Below, one piece after another: positions 56,873 through 64,000 of a stretch of 64,000 nucleotides of DNA. Position 1 is the stretch's first letter. Every line of letters starts with the position of its first letter. The translations under genes and the position numbers were made by a program. The stretch is taken from the NCBI GenBank assembly GCA_916048055.1, contig CAJZHL010000009.1, positions 434,001 through 498,000 on the forward strand. The letters are read 5' to 3'. The DNA is from Pedinophyceae sp. YPF-701. Its lineage: Eukaryota; Chlorophyta; Pedinophyceae. The notes under the pieces are model-generated. The model ran no database searches. It was given only the letters and a program-made list of their open reading frames with translations, and was not told the origin of the DNA.

Positions 56873-58287
56873 TCACGCCTCCTCGCCGCCAGCCGCAGGC
56901 GCCTCGGGCTGCTCCTGCACTACCTCCCCCGACGCCCCACCGCGCCGCGCCGCCGCCGCCTCCTCCGCGTGCTTCTCCAGCGCGGCCCGCATCTCCGCCT
57001 CGAACGCCTGCGCACGCACCGCCGCACCGATACCCGGGTCAGACCCGCACGCACACAATCGCATGTCACGCCACAACCAACGCTCGCGCCCGCCACGCAG
57101 CGGCCCGGACGCTCCGCCGCGCGCGCCACGCGCCACCGCGCCGCGTCCCCTCCCCCCGCGGACCAACTCCCCGCAATACACCCCCCGGGGACTCACCATC
57201 ATGTCCGCCTGCAGCGCGGCCAGCTTGTGCCTTGACTCGTCGCGCTCCCTGCGCGCCCGCTCCAGGTTCGCCTGCATCTCCTTGATCTCCTCGTCCATCT
57301 GGATCCCCATCTCGAGCGCCTCGAGCTGCACGCACCGGCCGCGCGCGGCACATCAACATCCACCCGGCACCGCCGCAGCGCCAACCGCACGCACGCACCG
57401 GCGCCCGCGCAGACGCACCTGCGCGCGCAGCATGCCCTCCTCGTCCTCCGTGCTCTCGCCGTCGTCCTCGGCCGCCTCCGCCCCCGCACCGCCCTCCGAC
57501 GCCCCCGCCGCCCCGGCCCCCGCCGCGGCCTCGGTCGCGCCCTCGTCCGCGTCGCTCGACGGACCCGCCCGCGCCATCAGCTCGCGCTTCATCGCCTCGA
57601 GGTCCGTCCACTCCTCGTACCGCCACGCGTCGTCCCTGCGGCGGTGCGACGACACAAAACGCGCTCGCTTTGTGTGCGCGTAACGCAACCCACGCGCCAC
57701 GTGCCGCATTCCCGCGCACGCCGGCCGCGGGGGCGCGCGCGCGCGGGGGGCCGCGTCGCACCTGAGCACGTCGAGCTCCTTGTTCATTTCGTCCTTGAGC
57801 GCCTCCAAGTCGCGCCCCGTCGCCTCCTGCGATTCAAGCATGCTGCCCACCATCTGCAGCTCCCTCATGAGGCTCTCTGCGACGCGACGCGGGCGGCCCA
57901 AGGACGGTTTCGCGATGAACATAGACTGAGGTTTCCGTTCCGGGCGGAAACGGGAGAAGCGGGCGTCGCGGGACGCTAGAGCATGGTGGGCAGCGCACGG
58001 GTCCCAGTGCCCGGCCGCACGCGCTGCGCGCGGTGCGTGGTCGAGCGCGCAGGGCCGCGAAGTGCAGGTTCCGCTGCATGCGAGGTCCCGCGCGGGCGGC
58101 CGTGGCGCGAGGGCCCCGCGGGAGCGCGCTCGGCGCCCGCGCCCCGCGCTCTGTTTGTGCCCGGCTCCGCACCTGCCATCTCGAAGGCTCCCGCGAGCTC
58201 CGCGCGCGCGGTCTCGTCCGCGTCGTCGACCGGAGCCGTGTCGACGTCCTGCGGGGGCCGCGCCGCGGTCTCCTCCGGTGCGGTCAT
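56873..58287 (-). CDS. Unknown acidic coiled-coil protein
   Basis: Five exons: 58287-58173, 57876-57762, 57635-57419, 57325-57197 and 57007-56873, giving 236 residues, with good splice sites and consistent phases throughout. Predicted helices with heptad character are SLMRELQMVGSMLESQEAT, LEALKDEMNKELDVLR, WTDLEAMKRELMAR, then LEALEMGIQMDEEIKEMQAN and RARRERDESRHKLAALQADM, and AFEAEMRAALEKHAEEAAAA. A Gly/Ala/Glu/Asp-rich linker sits at residues about 100-145. The N- and C-termini are acidic and disordered. I do not recognise it. It is a small cytosolic or structural coiled-coil protein; its position next to the SAXO gene hints at, but does not show, a ciliary role. It diverges from the aprataxin-like gene across 261 bp. 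Confidence 0.75.
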
Positions 58288-58548
58288 CACGACCGCCCTC
58301 GCACTGAGTTGGTGCTGCACTTTTGGACAATAGACCCCTGGGAGGCTCTACGCAACGCACGACACACGCGGACCGATGGAGCTGGACGTGAGCACGCGCA
58401 CTGGCGCGTCGGCGCGCACGGCGGGCCACTGACGGCGCGCCACACAGGCTGTCTTACCTGGGCGGGTTGCGGAGGGTCCTCGAGGGCGCCGAGGGTGGGG
58501 ACCCGCTCGTTGCGGCGCGTCGGCGGGGCGGTGTGAGTAGTGCTGCAC

Positions 58549-60844
58549 ATGGCGCGCCCGATGGGTATAGTCATAAGGCCGCGGCACGACGCGCGAGACG
58601 TGGTTGTCCCAGTTGGGAGCAGCTCCAAGCTCGGACGCGCGCAGCTGCCGGTCAGTCTGGCTGGGACGGAGGACGCGGCGTACGTGAGCCGGGTGCAGGC
58701 GGTCGTTTCGTCGCTTTCGCAGCACGCGAGCTCCCCCGCGCGCGGCAGCGTTGTCGGTTACTTGGAGACCCCGAAAGAGGCGCGGAACCCGACGCGGCTG
58801 GACAAGTTCGACGGCAGGCGAGACTGCGCGCGCCCCCCTCGTGAACGCGGCGCACGGCGCGCGTCCGGGCGACCGTCCCGCGGCGCGTGACGCGCGGTCA
58901 ACTGGGTGCCCGCAGCCTCCTGAGCGCTCGCGCCGAGCTGGCTGCGCGCAGGCGGGTGTTCGTCGAGCCAGGGAACCGGCAGGAACTCCACGTCGGCGAC
59001 GGCATCGGCCTGCTGTGGCGGAACGACGACATCATGGCCGAGGTCGCCTGGGCGGCGCAACCAGGGTCCCGACCCCCGCAACTCGACGCCACCGGCCCCT
59101 CAAGCCAAGACGTCGCCGCCAACGGATCCTCCGTTCAACAAAGAGTCGATGGAGCGGGTGCGGCGGCGCAGGACACCCAGGCCGCAGCAGCCAGCGGGCT
59201 GCCCGGCGCTGCGCAACAGGGCGGTCCGCGGCCGGTGATGCTCATGCTGTGCGGCGCGCAGGGCGCCGGGAAGAGCACATTCGCGACCGCGGTCGTCCAG
59301 GCCGCCGCGCAGCACGTCGCGCCCAATAACCCCCCCCTTTGGGTCCGGGTGAACCAGGACTCCATCAACGACGGCGAGCGCGGGACGCGCGCCGAGTGCG
59401 TCCGGCTCGCGGCGGAGTCCCTCCGGCGCGGCGCGAGCGTCCTGATCGACCGCTGCAACTTCGACCGCGCGCAGCGCTACGACTTCGTAGCCCTGGCGCA
59501 CGAGACCGGCGTGGAGGTGCACGCGATCGTCCTGGGGCTGCCGCTCGCGGTGTGCCGGGAGCGCGTCGCGGCGCGCATGGACCACGAGGGCGGCGTGCAG
59601 GGCGACAGCGCCGCGCGCCTGTGCAGCGTGCCGCACAGCAAGCTTAAGGCGGACCCCCCGCAACTCGCCGAGGGCCTCGACAGCGTGTGCACGTGCACGT
59701 CGGACCGCGCCGTCGCGAAGGCGCTCGCGGTCGTGCAGCGCTGGCGCCCCGGGCGCCCCCTGCGGCTCCCCGGCGCGGACACCCCCATCGGCTGGACGCG
59801 CGTGCGGGGTGCCGGCGGCGCCGCCGCCGCCGCCGCGCCCGCCGCCGCGGGCGTTCGGCGGGAGCGAGGACGGCGGCCCGGTGGACGCGTCGCGGGAGCG
59901 GCCGCCGCACCTGATGTTCTGGAAGGGACAGACGCTGAACCCGGGCGTGACGAAGATGTGGTTTGACGGCCTTCGGAGCTGGGTGGAGGGCTCGCCGGGG
60001 GACGCGGCGGGGCGGCGCGGGCTGCTGCGCGACGAGCCCGGGGAGGACTTCGTGATCATCCAGGACGAGTATCCGAAGAGCGCGGCGCACGCGCTGGTGA
60101 TTGCGCGCGACCTGCAGCTGCTGGACGTGTATGCCCTGCGCGGGGAGCACGCGGGGCTGGTGGCGGCGATGCGGAGGGCCGGGGAGGCGTGGGCGCGCGA
60201 GCAGCTCGCAGGTGCGGATCAGCTTGCAGGCGCCCTGGGGTGTTTTGCACAGAGTAGAGCAGCGACAAGCAGAACAGCGCTTGCGGGGTCCGCGGTGGTG
60301 CGGAGAACGAGCGCGCCGTGGTTCTGGTTCGATTGTATTGCAGAGAGCGAGCGGCTACGGCGGCTGGACCCGCCGTTCCTGTACGGCTTCCACGCGTTGC
60401 CGTCGATGCGCCAGTTGCACATGCACGTCATCTCAACCGACTTCGTGGGCAGCGGCATGAAGCGCTCAGGTGCGCGTTGGACCGCCCCATCGCACCGCTA
60501 TCGCGAGTCGACACGTCTTGCGGGGCGTCGCGGACGCTCGCGCGGATGTGCCCGCCGCAGTGCCCTGCCGTGACTCATACGTGTCGGTCGGGCTGCGTCG
60601 TTTCCGCCCCGCAGAGCACTGGAACAGCTTCAACACGTCGTACTTCCTGCACGCGGCGGACGTGGAGATCATGCTGCGCGAGAACGGGCGCGTGGCGTGC
60701 ACCGCGGAGGAGTTCCACCAGTTCGAGCAGATGAAGCACATCCGCAACCTGACGTGCAACCAGTGCGGCGCGCAGTTCGAGGGCGGCGGCCGCGCGCCGC
60801 TCAGCGCCCTCAAACAGCACCTGTCAGACCACTGGGAGGCGTAG
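58549..60844 (+). CDS. Aprataxin-like DNA end-repair protein: FHA, P-loop kinase, HIT, zinc finger
   Basis: Proposed exons 58549-58817, 58916-59801, 59869-60211, 60344-60469 and 60615-60844 give 617 residues. Intron 1 is GC-AG. The acceptor of intron 2 could be 59868 or 59898, both in frame. The N-terminus looks like the FHA domain of PNKP/aprataxin (KLGRAQLPVS, YVSRVQAVVSSL, NPTRLDKF, then LHVGDGIGLLWRND). Next is a kinase with Walker A CGAQGAGKST (about residue 200) and LIDRCNFDRAQR. The aprataxin HIT domain follows (LMFWKGQTLNPG, VIIQDEYPKS, RQLHMHVISTDF), then HWNSFNTSYF and a zinc finger (CNQCGAQF...HLSDHW). Aprataxin removes 5'-AMP from aborted ligations; the kinase could phosphorylate 5' ends. 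The first HIT-triad position is Gln, as I recall for plants. Plant homologues carry kinase plus HIT. Confidence 0.88.
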
Positions 60845-60845
60845 A

Positions 60846-60872
60846 CCGGGGGTTGCATCACGCAACCCCCGG
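60846..60872 (+). other. Strong hairpin 1 nt after the aprataxin-like stop codon
   Basis: Perfect 11-bp stem CCGGGGGTTGC / GCAACCCCCGG with loop ATCAC. It does not match the animal histone stem-loop. A candidate 3'-UTR stability or end-forming element. Confidence 0.6.
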
Positions 60873-60912
60873 CCGGAACGAACGAACCCCGACACCCCGC
60901 GGGGGGGCGGAC

Positions 60913-60922
60913 TATATATATA
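60913..60922 (+). promoter_or_regulatory. TATA-like element
   Basis: TATATATATA, the only such tract I noticed in intergenic DNA of this very GC-rich window, about 490 nt upstream of the next gene's proposed ATG. It could be a TATA box for that gene or for a small untranslated transcript. Confidence 0.4.
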
Positions 60923-61406
60923 GCGATCGTGCGCTACTGAGCGCCGCGGACGGAGGACGGTGGGGACCTGCCTCGGAGACAGGCCTGATAAATACGCACA
61001 GGCAGCTGGCAAAGGCCAACTTAGCCGTGGGCGACGTGTGAGGGGACGCGGGCTGTGCGCAGAGGTCCATGAGTGGAAGATAGCGCGCCCGCATCGTCAT
61101 ACCCTGCGCAGCTGTATCATGGATTGCCTTCTCGTGGACGTACACGCATGGGTTTGGGAGGCAGCGGGGTTTGCAGCTGTTCGGTGGGTGCGGACGTGGA
61201 TCCCTGGGGACGTGGACCGGAGGAGCGCCTGCGGCTCGTGCGGTGCGCTCCCCGGTGAGTTCGCGACGTGTGGAGGACTTGATGGGGGTCTCTCGCCAAC
61301 TCCCCCCGTCTCAGTTTCCTGCGCGCACCGAGGGGGCGGCGCCGGCGGTGCACGAGCACTCTCACGCGGGGCTGCGGAAGCTCTGGGCGGCGCGCAGAGG
61401 ACAGCG

Positions 61407-62705
61407 ATGGTGCAGCAGGACGCGAGCTGTCATCCCGTGCCTGGGACCAATGCCACGCCTCTGCGACGCGGCAGCGACGCGAGCGGTGGAGGTGTTCCGG
61501 ACGCCGCTGGTGCGTCTTCAGGCGATGAACGCGGGCACGCGCGCACGGGCGGAGGCCATGCGCCCCCGGAGGAGCCCGGGCGCGGCACGGCAAGCAACAG
61601 TGACTGGGGAGACATGCCCTTGGAAGGTACGGTGCTATTTTTGGATCTAACGCGATGATCGAGTACGGTGCTTATCCTGGATGCGTTGAGCAGAGTGTGC
61701 GTGTACGCGCAGCGCTCGTGCTTGGAAAAAGCGGGACGCTTTTGTGGCAGAGGTCGCAGCCGCTTGTGCAGTCGGGGCTTCACGATGCCTCACGCGCGCG
61801 CGTTTCTGGTGTTGCGCAGATGAGGAGGTCGGGGGCTGGGTGAGCTTCGAGGGCGCGCAGCCAGTGGGTGGCGCGCGAGAGTCCGAGGGAAGCGGAGAGG
61901 ACGTCGCTGGGTACCAGCCTCTCCTCCAGAGCGACGCACCACACGACGAGGCCGCAGACGGTGGACAGGTGCAGTCGCGACCAGGGGGCGGGCAGCAGGG
62001 CACAGCGCAGCCCCCAGAAGAGGAGGGCTGGGCAACTTTCAGCAACAAAGACCAGTTTTTCACGCGAACGGGCGGCTGGGCGGCCGTCGAGAGCGACCTC
62101 GCATCCATCGAGGTCGCGCTCGCCGCCATGGGGCCCGGAGGTGTCAGCGCGGGCGCAGCCACGCCCGCTACACACGACGTCCAGGCCGCCGCAACTCGCC
62201 TCTCGTCCGCCGCCGCTGCGAGCCGCGCGAGGGAGCAGGTGCGCCGCGCGCCCGCACGCCCGCACACGGCACTCCGTCATACGTTCGCGCCGCACCCCTT
62301 GCGCGCAGTCTCGCCCAACACCGGGCATCGTAAACATGTTTGCAGGTGACGCGGTCCCGAGCGCTACAGGAGGCGATGCAAGCCGTCGGGAACGCGTTCC
62401 GGCCGGGAGATGGGGCCGGCGCAGTCGGCGATGCCGAGCGCGACGGCGACGGCGCGCACAGCGCGCAGGGGGCGTTCTCGCTGCACTCGGAGGCGCCTAT
62501 GCCCGCGGCGCACAAACAGAGGATCGTGGACGCGATGGCGAACGTCAAGCTCGAGTTCCAGCCGGCGTGGGCGAAGCCGAGCGTTGGCGGGGTCAGCGAG
62601 GACGCGTGGATGAGGATCCTGGCGGACAAGCGAGCACAGGAGGGTGCAGCCGTGGCGCGGGGCGACGAGGGCGCTGCCGGTGCGGAGCGCAGGGCGGCCG
62701 ACTAG
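61407..62705 (+). CDS. Unknown acidic protein with Trp motifs
   Basis: Three exons: 61407-61626, 61820-62238 and 62346-62705, giving 332 residues. The donors are GTACGG and GTGCGC, the acceptors GTTGCGCAG and GTTTGCAG, and phases match. The ATG at 61407 (MVQQDASCHPVPG) is the first plausible start; an upstream exon is possible. The N-terminal third is disordered (Gly/Ala/Ser/Glu). Trp-containing acidic motifs recur: WGDMPLEDEEVGGWVSFEG, EEEGWATFSNKDQFF and TGGWAAVESDL. The last exon has an amphipathic helix (SRALQEAMQAVGNAF) and a folded-looking end (QRIVDAMANVKLEFQPAWAK, then SEDAWMRILADKR). Short W-x-x-F motifs with acidic context are used by some clathrin-adaptor ligands, but that parallel is speculative. 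The family is not recognised. Confidence 0.7.
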
Positions 62706-62922
62706 CGTGATCGTGGGCGTCGCTGCTGCACCCGCGTGGGACACGCCTGCTATCGATTGAGGGGTGGTGGGATGTGGCGGGTGACCCCCGGATGCATGGG
62801 GTTTTTCTCACGCGAGAGCAACGCAATGTGACCCGCAGTGGGCGCGTCTGTCACGCAGATCACACGTCACAATTCACGCACCTACCCCTCTCATGGCGAA
62901 ACCCCTCTCGACACCCCCCCAC
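62706..62922. other. Convergent intergenic gap
   Basis: 217 bp between the ends of two convergent genes, with no feature seen. Confidence 0.5.
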
Positions 62923-64000
62923 CTACGCCCCGCTGTCAGGCTCGCTGTCCGCGTCGTCCTCGTCGTCGGACGGCACGAGCGCCGCCAGCACCCCGTCCTC
63001 GTGCATGTACCGGAACCGGCACGTCAGCTCCCCAGCCGCCCCGCCCCCTGCATTCGTCCCCATCGCCACGCTCATTGGCCCACGAATCGCGCTCGTCGGA
63101 AGCCTCTCGAGCACCTCCGTGGACAAAAACAGGTCGCCGAACCCCGGCGAACCCGAGAAGTGCGTGTCCTCGGGGTGGTAGAAGCGCTCCGCGCGGCAGA
63201 AGGGCCGCCCCGCCTCGGACCACAGGGCACGAATTCTGACAATGCTCATTCTGACCTCGCCGGGCATGTTGTCGATGCGCGCGCAGTCGCCGACCGCGAC
63301 CTCCCACGACCCGCGACGGAACGCGCTGTAGTACGTGCGGATCTTGAACGGCTGGAGCCCGCGCGGGGCAGCGACGGGCGCGCCAACCCACGTCTCGTCC
63401 CCGGGCACCGCACTGGCGCGCGGCGCGCTCCCCGGTGCGCCCCGCGCGCCCGGTGCGGCCCCCTTGCTGCGCTTGCCGTCGCTGCACCGCGCCACGTCCG
63501 TCCGCGCCCCCGCCTTGTGCGTGCTTCGCTGCTCGTGCCCCGACCTCCTTCGCGCGTGCTCCTCCGCCACGCGCTCGTCCGAGCGCCGCTCGTCGTCGTC
63601 GTCCGAGTGCCCCTCGTCGCGCCCATGCCGCCCGGCGCTGCCCCGCGGGCCCTCGAGCGCCCACTGCGACATCGCGACGTCAGGCGGCGGACTCGCTTCG
63701 TCGGCAGACGCCCCCCGCTGCCCCGCGTCGCCGCCGGCCAGGCGCTCCGCGACGAGCACGCCGAGGTCGCACGACAGCGCGCCGTCCCGCAGCACGGGCA
63801 GCCGCAGCGACACCAGCGCGTCGATCAAGACGGACTTGCGCACCAACGGCACGCGGCACTTCCGTGCGCGCCTCGCGAGGTCCTCCGGCGGCGGCCGGTC
63901 CTTCGAGTCGTACACCGCGAAGTCCACGGCGGGCTTCCCGTCCGGGCGCAGCGCGCCGACCACCTCCGCGCCGGCGTACTCCAGCACGCGCCCGAACGTC
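62923..64000 (-). CDS. BRCT-BAH domain protein, 5' end cut by window
   Basis: Open from the right edge to the TAG at 62925-62923 without an internal intron, giving about 359 visible residues. The first part reads as a BRCT domain: FGRVLEYAGAEVVGAL, DFAVYDSKDRP, then CRVPLVRKSVLIDALVSL. A charged, low-complexity linker follows (SDDDDERRSDERVAEEHARR). The C-terminal part is a BAH domain: SAFRRGSWEVAVGDCARIDN, VRIRALWSEAGRPFCRAERF, YHPEDTHFS and GDLFLSTEVLERLPTSAIRG. It ends in an acidic tail (SDDEDDADSEPDSGA). BRCT domains read phosphopeptides in DNA damage responses; BAH domains bind chromatin. The combination suggests a nuclear chromatin or repair protein. More BRCT domains may lie upstream, beyond the window. 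Confidence 0.8.
   Translation of the reverse strand, partial: TFGRVLEYAGAEVVGALRPDGKPAVDFAVYDSKDRPPPEDLARRARKCRVPLVRKSVLIDALVSLRLPVLRDGALSCDLGVLVAERLAGGDAGQRGASADEASPPPDVAMSQWALEGPRGSAGRHGRDEGHSDDDDERRSDERVAEEHARRRSGHEQRSTHKAGARTDVARCSDGKRSKGAAPGARGAPGSAPRASAVPGDETWVGAPVAAPRGLQPFKIRTYYSAFRRGSWEVAVGDCARIDNMPGEVRMSIVRIRALWSEAGRPFCRAERFYHPEDTHFSGSPGFGDLFLSTEVLERLPTSAIRGPMSVAMGTNAGGGAAGELTCRFRYMHEDGVLAALVPSDDEDDADSEPDSGA

Larger units (their letters stand above)
60845..61406. promoter_or_regulatory. Intergenic region with hairpin and TATA-like box
   Basis: 560 bp between two tandem plus-strand genes. It holds a strong post-stop hairpin at 60846-60872 and a TATA-like tract at 60913-60922. It probably contains the 3' UTR of the first gene and the promoter and 5' UTR of the second. 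An upstream coding exon of the next gene cannot be excluded. Confidence 0.45.

Overview
This is a stretch of a nuclear genome from a very GC-rich eukaryotic microbe. The genes are split by short GC-rich introns (about 65-540 bp) with GTGCGY/GTGAGY/GTACGY donors and CGCAG-type acceptors, and third codon positions are nearly always G or C. The organism has, or descends from something with, a motile cilium: there is a complete single-headed axonemal dynein heavy chain and a SAXO-like axonemal protein. The SDHA C-terminus (ends PPKARVY) and the aprataxin HIT motif (RQLHMHVIS) look like the green-plant versions, so a flagellated green alga (prasinophyte or chlorophyte) is my best guess. I cannot exclude another GC-rich algal lineage. 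I saw no transposons, CRISPR arrays, rRNA or tRNA genes.

Layout, left to right: an acidic Kelch protein (-, cut by the left edge); dynein heavy chain (+, about 13 kb, almost all one exon); a gene-poor 1.8 kb; an unknown multi-pass membrane protein (+); mitochondrial SDHA (-, six exons); ESCRT-III VPS24/CHMP3 (+); a small unknown protein (+); NatB catalytic subunit NAA20 (-); a giant membrane-anchored surface protein with about twelve P/homoB-like domains (-, about 19 kb, predicted about 5,900 residues); splicing factor YJU2 (+); a divergent sirtuin (-); NatE-type NAA50 (+); a SAXO-like repeat protein fused to an Hsp70 substrate-binding domain (-); an unknown coiled-coil protein (-); an FHA-kinase-HIT-zinc-finger aprataxin-like DNA repair protein (+); an unknown acidic, Trp-rich protein (+); and a BRCT-BAH chromatin protein (-, cut by the right edge).

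Genes are packed in divergent and convergent pairs 0.2-1.5 kb apart, and I see no operon-like functional grouping. Loose themes are cilium (dynein, SAXO-Hsp70), N-terminal acetylation (NAA20, NAA50) and chromatin or DNA repair (sirtuin, aprataxin-like, BRCT-BAH). Exon boundaries were worked out by hand from reading-frame continuity, splice sites and remembered family sequences. Where several sites fit, this is stated. The strongest candidates for something undescribed are the giant P-domain protein with near-identical recently duplicated modules, the SAXO-Hsp70 fusion, and the FHA-kinase-HIT architecture.
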